64,000 nt of DNA from JAOAFZ01 sp964407325 (GTDB taxonomy: Bacteria > Patescibacteriota > Microgenomatia > UBA1406 > GWC2-37-13): assembly GCA_964407325.1 (NCBI GenBank), contig CAYOVA010000003.1, forward strand, positions 40,221 to 104,220. The letters run 5' to 3'. Position numbers and translations under genes: made by a program. The notes below the pieces were generated by a model. The model searched no databases, was not told where the DNA came from, and saw only the letters and a list, made by a program, of their open reading frames with translations. Position 1 is the stretch's first letter, and each line of letters starts with the position of its first letter. Below, in pieces: positions 15,741 through 24,082 of the stretch.

Positions 15741-17516
15741 ATGGACAACGTAATTGCCGAAGTAAAGAGCCGAAATGACATAGTAGACGTAATAGGATCG
15801 TATATCACGTTGAAAAAAGCCGGAAAGCATTTTAATGCCAACTGTCCCTTCCATAAAGAGAAGTCTCCCTCGTTTGTGGTTTCCCCGGATCGCCAGATGT
15901 GGTATTGCTTTGGCGCCTGCCATGAGGGTGGCGACGTAATCAACTTTGTAATGAAGTACGAGAACCTCAGTTTCTACGAAGCTTTGCAGGAACTTGCTCA
16001 ACGCGCTGGTGTTCAATTAACCGATGTAAAGTTCCAGGATAGAGAATGGGAAAAGCGCGAAGTCCTATATAAAATCAACAAGATGGCAAGCATGTACTTT
16101 ATGCATATATTACATAACACAAAGTTTGGTGAAACTGCCCGTGCCTATTTGGAGAAGCGCCAGGTAAACGAAAAAATTGTGAAAACATTTGAGCTGGGAT
16201 ATGCCCCAGAGTCCTGGGAGTCGCTGTACAAGTTTTTAAAAAGCAAAAAGTTTGCTGATGAAGATATTGATAGAACGGGCTTAGTGGTAAAAGGAAAACG
16301 AGGATTTTATGATCGGTTCCGTGGACGTTTGATATTCCCGATAAAAGACAGCCGTGAAAACATTATTGGTTTCTCTGGTCGAATTTTGACTGGTGAAAAA
16401 GAAGCAAAGTATATTAATATCCCAGAAACAGAAATCTATCACAAACGCGAAAGCTTATATGGAATACATATAACTAAAGATGAAATTCGAAAAGCTGGCG
16501 CGATCTTGGTTGTGGAAGGGGAGTTTGACGTAATCGGTCCCTACCAACATGGAATTGGGAATATCGTTGCGATAAAAGGGTCGTCGGTTACTAAAGATCA
16601 CTTACGAATTCTCAAACGCTATGCACAGAAGATAGTCCTCTGTCTAGATGCTGATGCAGCTGGCCAAGATGCAGTAATGCGAACCATTAAAGAAGCAGAG
16701 GAAATGAATATTGAAATATATGTAATGGAGATACCTGATGGAAAAGATCCCGATGATGCGGTGCGGAATAATCTCCTTGGGTTTAAAAAGGCATTGCGCG
16801 AGTTGTTACCAGCGCATGACTATATCATCAAGACAATTTCAAAAAAGTACGATATGAAAAATCCGTACGAAAAAAAACATGCTTTCGACGAGTTGCTTCC
16901 TTTCCTAGGGTATATTACAAATACCATTTTATTGACTCATTACATTAAGGAGGCTGCGTTCCTGTTTGATACGCCAGAAGACGATATACGCGAAGAGCTC
17001 GAAAAATACCTAAAGAAACGAAATTCGGGTAATCTCCGGTTTGTTCAAACAGTGGAAAAGCCTGTCAAAACCTCGTTTTCCAAAGAAGAAAAGGAAGAGC
17101 GATTTATCCTCAGTTCTATTTTTCAATGTGAGAATTCGTATGAACTTGCGATGAAAGCGTTTAAATATCTAAAGCCGGAAGATTTTACAGTGAGGACTCT
17201 CGGATTAATTTTTGAGCACCTGCAAACGTATTGTGCAGAAAAATCCTCATATAATAAAAACGATTTTCATAACTATTTGCCCGGAGAGTTACGGGAAATG
17301 TTTCTGGAATTGGAGCTTGACAACAGTGTCCATAACGATATTGAGGTTAATATCGAAATACCCGCCCTGGAGATGAAAAAGCGTGTGTTATCCCATAAAC
17401 TGCGGGAATTAGACAAAGACGAAGAGAATGAAAGAACGGATGAATTACGACAAAGGATAAGTAGCCAGTTAAGTGATATAAGAAAACTGCTTGATGTTAA
17501 GACTGGTAAGCGATAA
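15741..17516 (+). CDS. dnaG: DNA primase
   Basis: This 591-residue primase makes RNA primers for replication. The N-terminal zinc-binding domain has CPFHKEKSPSF and MWYCFGACHEGGD, so the last Cys pair is C-x3-C instead of the usual C-x2-C. The TOPRIM domain has VVEGEFDVIGPYQHGI (catalytic Glu) and LCLDADAAGQDA (Asp pair). The C-terminal helicase-interacting part is present (about 430-591). It starts the dnaG-rpoD-protease run on the forward strand, with a 9-base gap to rpoD. Confidence 0.95.
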   Translation: MDNVIAEVKSRNDIVDVIGSYITLKKAGKHFNANCPFHKEKSPSFVVSPDRQMWYCFGACHEGGDVINFVMKYENLSFYEALQELAQRAGVQLTDVKFQDREWEKREVLYKINKMASMYFMHILHNTKFGETARAYLEKRQVNEKIVKTFELGYAPESWESLYKFLKSKKFADEDIDRTGLVVKGKRGFYDRFRGRLIFPIKDSRENIIGFSGRILTGEKEAKYINIPETEIYHKRESLYGIHITKDEIRKAGAILVVEGEFDVIGPYQHGIGNIVAIKGSSVTKDHLRILKRYAQKIVLCLDADAAGQDAVMRTIKEAEEMNIEIYVMEIPDGKDPDDAVRNNLLGFKKALRELLPAHDYIIKTISKKYDMKNPYEKKHAFDELLPFLGYITNTILLTHYIKEAAFLFDTPEDDIREELEKYLKKRNSGNLRFVQTVEKPVKTSFSKEEKEERFILSSIFQCENSYELAMKAFKYLKPEDFTVRTLGLIFEHLQTYCAEKSSYNKNDFHNYLPGELREMFLELELDNSVHNDIEVNIEIPALEMKKRVLSHKLRELDKDEENERTDELRQRISSQLSDIRKLLDVKTGKR

Positions 17517-17525
17517 AATACCCCT

Positions 17526-18611
17526 ATGCAGAAAATAACACGTTCAGTCAAAGACCTCCTTAAACAGGGAGAGGATGATGGGTTTCTCGTTCAGGACGAT
17601 ATCCTTTTAGTATTTCAGGAACCGGAAAAATATGTCGAAGAAATAGATGATTTTTTTGATACTGCCTTTAAGAAAGGCATTGATATCTTTGAAACCATAT
17701 CTACTCGTGAAGAGTCCGATATGAATAAGTCGGCAGAAGAGATTGAAAAAGAACTTGAGATGCTTGTTGGTGTAAAACACGGAGAATCTCTTGATCCTAT
17801 TAAGAAATATTTAAAAGAAATTGGAAGAACCCCACTTCTTACCTTTGAACAGGAAGTTGATTTGGCGAAAAAGCACGAAAAAGGTGATGGTGTTGCAAAA
17901 GAAAAACTGATAAAAGCGAATCTTCGTCTTGTGGTTTCCATTGCAAAAAAATACCTCGGCCGACGTCTTTCATTCCTTGATCTTATTCAGGAAGGAAATA
18001 GAGGTCTTATCCGTGGTGTAGAAAAATATGACTGGAGAAGAGGATTTAAGTTCTCGACCTATGCTACCTGGTGGATTCGCCAGGCTATCACTCGCGCGAT
18101 TGCGGATCAGTCACGGACTATTCGTATTCCAGTTCATATGGTCGACCAGATCAACCGTTTCTACAAAACACAGAGGCGTTTAATGCAAAAGCTTGGCCGT
18201 GAACCGGAGACAAAAGAGATTGCAAAAGAAATGCAGCTTTCGGTAGAAGAAGTAGAACATCTTATCAAAATTTCCCAACAGCCAAAATCCTTATCTACTC
18301 CCGTAGGTGATGATAAAGAAGCAACGTTGGAACAGTTCATTGCAGACCAGAATCAGCCAACCCTGTATGATAAAGTATCACGGGAGCTTTTAAAGGATGC
18401 CATTGGAGAAGTGCTCCAGACACTTTCGCCACGAGAACAGAAAGTTCTGATTATGCGATTCGGTCTTGAAGATGGTAAAGCAAAAACGCTCGAAGAAGTT
18501 GGTAAAGAGTTTAAGGTTACCCGTGAACGTATCCGACAAATTGAAGCCAAAGCAATTAGAAAACTCAAGCATCCGACCCGTGCGAGAAAACTGAAAGACT
18601 TCCTCGAATAA
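17526..18611 (+). CDS. rpoD: Primary sigma factor RpoD (sigma-70)
   Basis: This 361-residue factor directs RNA polymerase to housekeeping promoters. It has region 1.2 (DPIKKYLKEIGRTPLLT), region 2 (LRLVVSIAKKYLGRRLSFLDLIQEGN; FSTYATWWIRQAITRAIADQ for -10 binding), region 3 (IRIPVHMVDQINR) and region 4.2 (VTRERIRQIEAKAIRKLK for -35 binding). Region 2.4 matches E. coli at the residues reading TATAAT, which agrees with the many such boxes here. TAAAAT lies 6 bases before the ATG, inside the gap after dnaG. The dnaG-rpoD order is common in bacteria. Confidence 0.96.
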   Translation: MQKITRSVKDLLKQGEDDGFLVQDDILLVFQEPEKYVEEIDDFFDTAFKKGIDIFETISTREESDMNKSAEEIEKELEMLVGVKHGESLDPIKKYLKEIGRTPLLTFEQEVDLAKKHEKGDGVAKEKLIKANLRLVVSIAKKYLGRRLSFLDLIQEGNRGLIRGVEKYDWRRGFKFSTYATWWIRQAITRAIADQSRTIRIPVHMVDQINRFYKTQRRLMQKLGREPETKEIAKEMQLSVEEVEHLIKISQQPKSLSTPVGDDKEATLEQFIADQNQPTLYDKVSRELLKDAIGEVLQTLSPREQKVLIMRFGLEDGKAKTLEEVGKEFKVTRERIRQIEAKAIRKLKHPTRARKLKDFLE

Positions 18612-18630
18612 GGTATACTTTCTCTATTGT

Positions 18631-19380
18631 ATGGAGCCGCAAACACCCACATCTCCAAAAAGAAAAAAAGAAGAAGTTACACCAACACAGCGCATGCTAA
18701 ATACGTGGGCGGTGGTTCTTATTATTTGGGCAGTGTATAGGCACCACTTTAAGGAGTCACTTCCGATCTGGATTGATGAATTCATTGCAAAACCGGCAAT
18801 ATTCCTTATTCCTTTGTATTACTACATTCTCAGGTTTGAGCTGGAGCCCCTTGTTGCTGACCATCCCAAAGTTCGTACTTTTCTCTCGGACTGTAAAGCA
18901 TTTTTCCATTCTCTGGGACTTACGTTAAAGCACTGGCGATTTGATGTGAGTGTTGCAGTAATAGTTGGGCTGCTTTTTATGGGAGTTGGTGCGTATGCAA
19001 ACAAAGTACAGTATGGTACTTTGTTTAATCCAGATTCTGAATTTTTAAAACAATATACGCCTCACATGTTGATAGCAGTAGGCTTTGCCTCAGCTCTGTG
19101 GGAAGAGATTCTTTCACGTGGGTTTGTTTTGAAAAGATTACTTCAGGAAAAAAAACATCCCCTTTACGCGGTATTCTTTAATAGCTTTTTGTATTTTTTT
19201 ACTCATATTCCGATTTTGTTTACCAGTGCTCAAATTACCGGTTATCTGATTTTGCAAGTATTAGCAATGGATGTAATGTTTAGTTTAATGATCTCAACAT
19301 TCTTTCTTTATAAGCGAAGTACTTTACTTGCGATACTGGTACATGCTTTTTATAACCTGAGTCTTTATTTCTTCTTGTAA
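18631..19380 (+). CDS. CPBP family intramembrane metalloprotease (CAAX/Abi type)
   Basis: This 249-residue membrane protein has about seven hydrophobic segments. It carries the family's three conserved blocks: WEEILSRGFVLKRLL (Glu pair and Arg, about 154-168), FFTHIPIL (His) and LVHAFYNLSLYF (His and Asn). Members cleave prenylated or bacteriocin-like peptides or guard against them; the substrate here is unknown. TATACT lies 11 bases before the ATG. It follows rpoD by 19 bases and may also be read from the dnaG promoter. Confidence 0.85.
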   Translation: MEPQTPTSPKRKKEEVTPTQRMLNTWAVVLIIWAVYRHHFKESLPIWIDEFIAKPAIFLIPLYYYILRFELEPLVADHPKVRTFLSDCKAFFHSLGLTLKHWRFDVSVAVIVGLLFMGVGAYANKVQYGTLFNPDSEFLKQYTPHMLIAVGFASALWEEILSRGFVLKRLLQEKKHPLYAVFFNSFLYFFTHIPILFTSAQITGYLILQVLAMDVMFSLMISTFFLYKRSTLLAILVHAFYNLSLYFFL

Positions 19381-19383
19381 TAT

Positions 19384-19413
19384 TTCAGCCGGTGTGCACC
19401 CAAACCGGCTGAA
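19384..19413 (-). terminator. GC-rich hairpin ending cassette A
   Basis: The arms 19384-19393 and 19404-19413 pair perfectly over 10 bases with a 10-base loop. The hairpin starts 3 bases after the stop of the reverse gene. No U-tract follows on either strand, so it may end or protect the transcript by another route. Confidence 0.55.
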
Positions 19414-19415
19414 GG

Positions 19416-19673
19416 TTAGCGTCTTGACCTGAACCACATAATGCCGTACAGCGACATCAGGTGACCGATAAAGTAGGCAGTGACGTATGGCCAGAAGCCG
19501 ACTGCGGTCGCTGCGAAGCCTCCGATAATCGCAGCCGTAACAATGTCCAGGAAGATGGTAACATCCCTCGTCGCCCCCGTAAACGTATTCACACGGCATA
19601 TAATTGCAGCAGTAGCATGGATAGCTCCAAGGATCACTGCCGCAATCACTATTGCTAAAAGTCGTGGATCCAC
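19416..19673 (-). CDS. Small three-helix membrane protein in GC-rich cassette A
   Basis: This 85-residue protein has hydrophobic stretches at about 4-22, 40-58 and 60-78 and a basic tail (WFRSRR). It starts with GTG, preceded by GGGAGG at 4 bases, a strong SD unlike its AT-rich, SD-less neighbours. The line at 19501-19560 has 33 G+C of 60 bases, compared with 19 of 60 in an ordinary line such as 59041-59100. I recognise no family. It is the only gene between the protease and the glycosyltransferase ending at 19740. Confidence 0.65.
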   Translation of the reverse strand: MDPRLLAIVIAAVILGAIHATAAIICRVNTFTGATRDVTIFLDIVTAAIIGGFAATAVGFWPYVTAYFIGHLMSLYGIMWFRSRR

Positions 19674-19733
19674 AAGTACCTCCCATAGTCTCTACCGCTC
19701 ACAGGGGTGCACAGCGGCAGTTGGGCTAGTGTA
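19674..19733 (-). promoter_or_regulatory. Promoter and structured leader of cassette A
   Basis: TACACT (reverse strand, 19728-19733) is preceded by TGG, a TGn extended -10. The leader of about 48 bases can fold a stem (CTGCCGCT with AGCGGTAG, one G-U pair) just before the SD. Confidence 0.45.
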
Positions 19734-19739
19734 CCACAA

Positions 19740-21362
19740 TTACCGATTAAGCGAAGGATTTTCGTATATCCAGAAGATTTCCTCTGTTCCAGAAGTAATT
19801 TTTTTTACTTTATCCAGCTGCGGGAATTTGTCATGTTTGTTAACGTAATCCAGCTCAGGCATTCCAATGACCGCTACTCGTTCACCTGGTTTCGGTTCAT
19901 AAAAACGGAATACGAACTTGTCGAACTTTTCGACCTGTCCAAATCCGTATTCGTCTGGTTCTGATAACTGTGCCTGGCTTTGATATTTTGCGGGAGGGTA
20001 CGCCAAATAGTTCAGCAGATAAATGTATGGTTGGCCATATTCTTTTGAAATGTAAAAGGTGTCAAAACGATCGTAATTCTCCTTGATATAAGCAGCCAGT
20101 TCTTTGTAGCCGCACTGCCAGGCTCTTCTTACTAGTGCTCTGTTAGGGTAATGGTTTAGGTAGAAATCCCAGCTGTAAAATAGAAACGCTCCATGCAGTA
20201 CTATAACTCCAACGACAGCAGACAAGAGAATATTTTTTTTCGGTTTAAATTGTTCTAATAGGGTTATTGCTCCATAGGAAGCCAGTATAAGAACAGGAAT
20301 AAAAAGAAACATCGAACGGGTAATCGAAATGCCAGCCCAGGTTAATGCCGCAGCGGCAGGGCTTATAAGCAGCAGGAAAATAAGAAGAAACCCGTATTTC
20401 TCTTTTTTTGCAAACAAAAAGTACAAGCCGACAAAAAACAACAGGTATTCAATAACAGTTATAGGCGCAAGTGACGGATATCCAAAACGAGGGTTTTCAT
20501 CACCATCTGCTATAAGAAACTGGGGAGAATAGTATTTTAGATCTTCTACAAAAACATCGCTTATACCCGGGAATGCTTTGTTGTAGAACAATCGATTACC
20601 TCCTTCTTGCCGTAACTCCTGGATTCGTTGTACATAGCCGGGAGTGTTGTAAAAAAGTAGTTGTTGTACCCGTGATGTGGGATTGAGGATATCGGTGAAT
20701 GCGAATATCACTAATACGGCAAATAAGAGTCCGATAACGATTTTGCCCTGTTTTTGTTTCCAGAAAAAAAAGAAACTTGCGACAAAAAAGCCAGCTGCAA
20801 AGATGCGGCTAAAGTTATAGGTAAACAGTGCAAGTAGCATGGTGCCCAGAAACAGAACAAGCGAGGAAATTGTTACCTTTTTTGTGAGTTTTACAAAGAA
20901 AAGCGTTGACAGAGTAAGCAAAAAAATAGCAGGATAGACTTCGTGGACATGTCTTCCTGCAATATGCAAGCTAAGGGTTGTTGCGGTAAGTAAAGCGCTT
21001 AGTAAAGCAATAGAATTTTTTTTAAAGAGTTCTTTGGCAAGGAAAAAAACTGCAAGAGGCAGCAATGCAGAAATAATTGTATTGGGAATTCGCGAAACTC
21101 CTTCGTCAAGTCCAAACATTCCTACAAATGGCGCTACAAGATAGACCATAACAGGCATTTTATCTTCACCAAACGCTTTAAATCGAAGAGGGAAAGAGGT
21201 TCCATATTCGTCCTTTCTCGTTGTAAAGATGGAGTAGGCATTGTAGGCGATTGAGGCCTCGTCAGAGTTGTAGCAGGGAGGTGCCATACCTGCTTTATAA
21301 AGGTTAAAGAAAAGCGATACAAGAATAATGCAACCGAGTAATACTTTTGTCTTTAGATCCAT
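19740..21362 (-). CDS. GT-C membrane glycosyltransferase, GT39/ArnT-like
   Basis: This 540-residue protein has about eleven membrane segments. The first outer loop contains the acidic motif NSDEASIAYNAYSIF (about 31-45) and FGEDKMPVMVYLVAPF, typical of PMT and ArnT enzymes that use polyprenyl-phosphate sugars. The C-terminal 140 residues are soluble and probably outside. It is the last gene of a tight reverse-strand run (25510 to 19740) with GT2 and GT4 enzymes and gaps of only 1-3 bases. The substrate is unknown. Confidence 0.8.
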   Translation of the reverse strand: MDLKTKVLLGCIILVSLFFNLYKAGMAPPCYNSDEASIAYNAYSIFTTRKDEYGTSFPLRFKAFGEDKMPVMVYLVAPFVGMFGLDEGVSRIPNTIISALLPLAVFFLAKELFKKNSIALLSALLTATTLSLHIAGRHVHEVYPAIFLLTLSTLFFVKLTKKVTISSLVLFLGTMLLALFTYNFSRIFAAGFFVASFFFFWKQKQGKIVIGLLFAVLVIFAFTDILNPTSRVQQLLFYNTPGYVQRIQELRQEGGNRLFYNKAFPGISDVFVEDLKYYSPQFLIADGDENPRFGYPSLAPITVIEYLLFFVGLYFLFAKKEKYGFLLIFLLLISPAAAALTWAGISITRSMFLFIPVLILASYGAITLLEQFKPKKNILLSAVVGVIVLHGAFLFYSWDFYLNHYPNRALVRRAWQCGYKELAAYIKENYDRFDTFYISKEYGQPYIYLLNYLAYPPAKYQSQAQLSEPDEYGFGQVEKFDKFVFRFYEPKPGERVAVIGMPELDYVNKHDKFPQLDKVKKITSGTEEIFWIYENPSLNR

Positions 21363-21364
21363 AG

Positions 21365-22261
21365 TTAGTGTAATTTTTCGAGAATTGCAGTATCAGAGAC
21401 ATTTGATTCCTGCGATTCTTTCACTGCTTTTGAATGGACAATTGCTGCAAAGGGAATAGCTTCCATAAGTGCAATTATAAACGGGAATTCCCCGTGCAAT
21501 AGCATTCTTAGTATGTTTAAAGGCAGAAAAAGAATATGGCTTAACAGCAGTTTCCCGTTGGTAATGTTTTTCCAGATAAAAAGAAGTTGATTTCGGTATG
21601 CTATCTTTTTTACTTCCTGTTTTCTAAAGTATGCTCCGATGGTAGATTCATGGTGATGTTCCACCTGGATTTCAGGTGCAAATAGTACTTCATAGCCTCT
21701 TTTCCAGGCACGATACGAAATATCAATATCCTCCCAGTAAAAAGGGGAAAATACTTCATCAAAGTAATGAAGTTCTTTCATTTTATTTACATCAAACATG
21801 GCAGCTCCACCTTCTGCCCATGCGGTTATGCCGGGAAGCATATCAGGAGCTTGTGAATGGACAAACATTCCTTGAACCCACTGAATGCGGTTCTTTCCCA
21901 CAATCTCCCCATGTTGTTCTATCTGGGCAAACGATACGGCGAAGAGCTTTGGATTTTTCTGAAAGTAGGGTAGTGCGTTTTTGTATGAATTATCTTTTAA
22001 CCGAACGTCTGAGTTAAGCAGAAGGATAAACTCACCTTTTGCAGCTTTAATTCCTGAATTTACAGCCCCGGCAAAGCCAAGGTTTTTTGCATTCTCAAGC
22101 AGATGAATACCCTGGAATTGTTTAAGCTGGGAAATAATCGATTGGGAAGGGTCATCATTAACGATAATTACCTCACATCCTTGCAGGAAAGGAAGGTTTA
22201 CAGAGAGGTTTTCTACCAACTGGTCGGTTTTTTTGTACGCTGGAATAATAACGCTTATCAT
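21365..22261 (-). CDS. Family 2 glycosyltransferase, rhamnosyltransferase-like
   Basis: This 298-residue cytoplasmic or membrane-associated enzyme has SVIIPAYKKTDQLVENL at the N-terminus, LLLNSDVRL as the metal-binding D-x-D-like site, and DEVFSPFYWEDIDISYRAWK with the ED catalytic pair. These are the standard GT2 GT-A motifs of rhamnosyl- and related transferases. A hydrophobic stretch near 230-275 may sit on the membrane. It lies in the 25510-19740 glycosylation operon. The sugar is not predictable. Confidence 0.88.
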   Translation of the reverse strand: MISVIIPAYKKTDQLVENLSVNLPFLQGCEVIIVNDDPSQSIISQLKQFQGIHLLENAKNLGFAGAVNSGIKAAKGEFILLLNSDVRLKDNSYKNALPYFQKNPKLFAVSFAQIEQHGEIVGKNRIQWVQGMFVHSQAPDMLPGITAWAEGGAAMFDVNKMKELHYFDEVFSPFYWEDIDISYRAWKRGYEVLFAPEIQVEHHHESTIGAYFRKQEVKKIAYRNQLLFIWKNITNGKLLLSHILFLPLNILRMLLHGEFPFIIALMEAIPFAAIVHSKAVKESQESNVSDTAILEKLH

Positions 22262-22262
22262 A

Positions 22263-23351
22263 TTACGTAAAAAGATTTACAACTTGGTGTTTAAAGTGGT
22301 CATAGGAAAAACTGGTATTTACAAACTGTTGTGCTTTTCCTGCCACATTAGCAAGCTGACTGTCAGAGACTGAGTTCATTTTTTCAATTAGTTCATCTAC
22401 TGAATTAAACAGAAACCCGTTTTCATCTTCGGTAATCAGTTCCTTCGGGCCTCCGGCATTAAAACAGAAAACACTACATCCGGCTGCCATTGCTTCCAGA
22501 GGAGTGATACCCAAATGTTCTACTTTTTCAGGTTCTATCTCTTCATCTACTCCGTATCCGGTAAAGTGCCAGTAATATCGGGCTTTCTTGTAGAGCGAAA
22601 CTAGTTCAGTAAATGAAATATTTTTGCTGATTTCAATTGAGGAGTCGTTTCCTATTAACGAGCGTATTTTGTCCAGGTACCCGATATCAGCAGGCAATAC
22701 ACTTCCTGCCAAGATAAGGCGATATTTGTGAAAAGTTGCATGTTCGCGTAGTTTGCGAAAGGCTTCTATCGCAATATCCTGGCGTTTGGAATGCAGATGT
22801 TCAAAAAACCTGCCCGTGATAAGGATAATCTCTTCCTTTTGGAGCGGTACATCTTTTAAATCGAGAAATTCCTGTGAAACGTACGGGTACAAAACGGTTG
22901 ACTCGATTCCCCATTTCTGCAGATGTTGCTGTGTAAACTTGGAATTCGTGATAAAAGAGTAGTTTATTGTTTTTAACCAGTTTATTGCTGTTTTGGCAAA
23001 CAAGTGCGGGTTAGGTACCATGCAAAAGACATAATTCTTTTTTGCCGAGGAAAAAAAGTAGCTGCCGTCGGTTACATAAATAAAAATATCAAAATCCTTC
23101 AGTAATGTAAGTTTCTGCATTAATCCACCATTTGCTGCAAAAATATTTTTTTCAAAATGAAGTTCCTTAAACGAAAGCGAAAGGCGCTCTTCAATTTGCG
23201 AACGTATAGAACTATCGTCCCAAAAAACATACGGTTCATAGTTCTTCTCCGTCTCAAGGACCTGAAGCACTGAGAGAATATGCTTTTCCCCTCCACCAAC
23301 GGAATCTAGGTATGGGTCATACAGTGCGATTTTTTTTCTTTTCATAGACAT
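22263..23351 (-). CDS. Family 4 glycosyltransferase (GT-B fold)
   Basis: This 362-residue enzyme has the GT-B start IALYDPYLDSVGGGEKHILSVL, a middle linker with ILITGRFFEHLHSKRQDIAIEAFRKL, and the donor-binding block HLGITPLEAMAAGCSVFCFNAGGPKELI (Glu-x7-Glu-like). Such enzymes add hexoses to lipid-linked sugars in the cytoplasm. Its start overlaps the end of the preceding GT2 gene by 35 bases. A second in-frame Met two residues in is an equally possible start. Confidence 0.88.
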   Translation of the reverse strand: MSMKRKKIALYDPYLDSVGGGEKHILSVLQVLETEKNYEPYVFWDDSSIRSQIEERLSLSFKELHFEKNIFAANGGLMQKLTLLKDFDIFIYVTDGSYFFSSAKKNYVFCMVPNPHLFAKTAINWLKTINYSFITNSKFTQQHLQKWGIESTVLYPYVSQEFLDLKDVPLQKEEIILITGRFFEHLHSKRQDIAIEAFRKLREHATFHKYRLILAGSVLPADIGYLDKIRSLIGNDSSIEISKNISFTELVSLYKKARYYWHFTGYGVDEEIEPEKVEHLGITPLEAMAAGCSVFCFNAGGPKELITEDENGFLFNSVDELIEKMNSVSDSQLANVAGKAQQFVNTSFSYDHFKHQVVNLFT

Positions 23352-24081
23352 ACAGCCAGGTTATGGTTTTTGAAAAAGCCTGATATACCGACTCCAAAAT
23401 ACCAGTGCTTCCATCCATAAATCCGGTATTTTTAACAAATCTCCTAAAAAACTCCCCAGCAAACTTCCTAAAAAAGGTAGCGGTACTTGCAGGTCGTCCT
23501 GCGTTTGCTAATAGCTCAGATTCGATATCTTCGTAGATAATTGTTTTTTCAACCATTTTTTCGACATCTCCGTGGAAGTAATGGAGAAACGGATTGTGAA
23601 AGTATCCCATCGAGCCTTCCAACACAGGGGTAGAATGGATCCTCGCCGGCCATTCCTTAAACGATGGTTTATAGATAAGTCGTATCTGGTAGTCTGGCCA
23701 CCACCCACCATGCTTAAGCCATACTTTGCGGCCAAAAATATTCTTGCGAGGAATTTTAAAATGGGTAAACGCAGTATTGGTGATAGTCTGTTGCATTTCC
23801 TCCGCAAGTTCATGTGGGATGCGTTCGTCGGCATCCAGAAGAAAAACCCAGTCCGTAGGGGCCTTTTCTATGCCAAATTGTCGCGCCGGTTCAACATATC
23901 GCGAGTAGGGAAAAGTATGCACTGGAACATTGTATTTCTTCGCGATTTCTACGGTTTTGTCTGTGCTTTCAGTGTCGATAAGAACGATCGAGTTGGTACA
24001 TTTCAAAACATTTTCTATACACTCTGCAATGGTTGCTTCTTCATTTCTTGTTTGAATCACAACGGTAACGCTTCGTGGCAT
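23317..24081 (-). CDS. Family 2 glycosyltransferase, WaaE/KdtX-like
   Basis: This 254-residue enzyme starts with SVTVVIQTRNEEATIAECIENVL. It has TESTDKTVEIAKKY, DWVFLLDADERIP (metal-binding D-A-D) and KVWLKHGGWWPDYQIRLI, the typical second half of the lipopolysaccharide glucosyltransferase-like subgroup of GT2. The operon context suggests it extends a lipid-linked surface glycan. It overlaps the next gene by 35 bases. Confidence 0.88.
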   Translation of the reverse strand: MPRSVTVVIQTRNEEATIAECIENVLKCTNSIVLIDTESTDKTVEIAKKYNVPVHTFPYSRYVEPARQFGIEKAPTDWVFLLDADERIPHELAEEMQQTITNTAFTHFKIPRKNIFGRKVWLKHGGWWPDYQIRLIYKPSFKEWPARIHSTPVLEGSMGYFHNPFLHYFHGDVEKMVEKTIIYEDIESELLANAGRPASTATFFRKFAGEFFRRFVKNTGFMDGSTGILESVYQAFSKTITWLYVYEKKKNRTV

Positions 24082-24082
24082 A

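Noticed and set aside
19384..19413. Cassette hairpins as ordinary intrinsic terminators
   Set aside because: None of the five is followed by a run of T on the coding strand, so I list them as terminator candidates only with moderate confidence.
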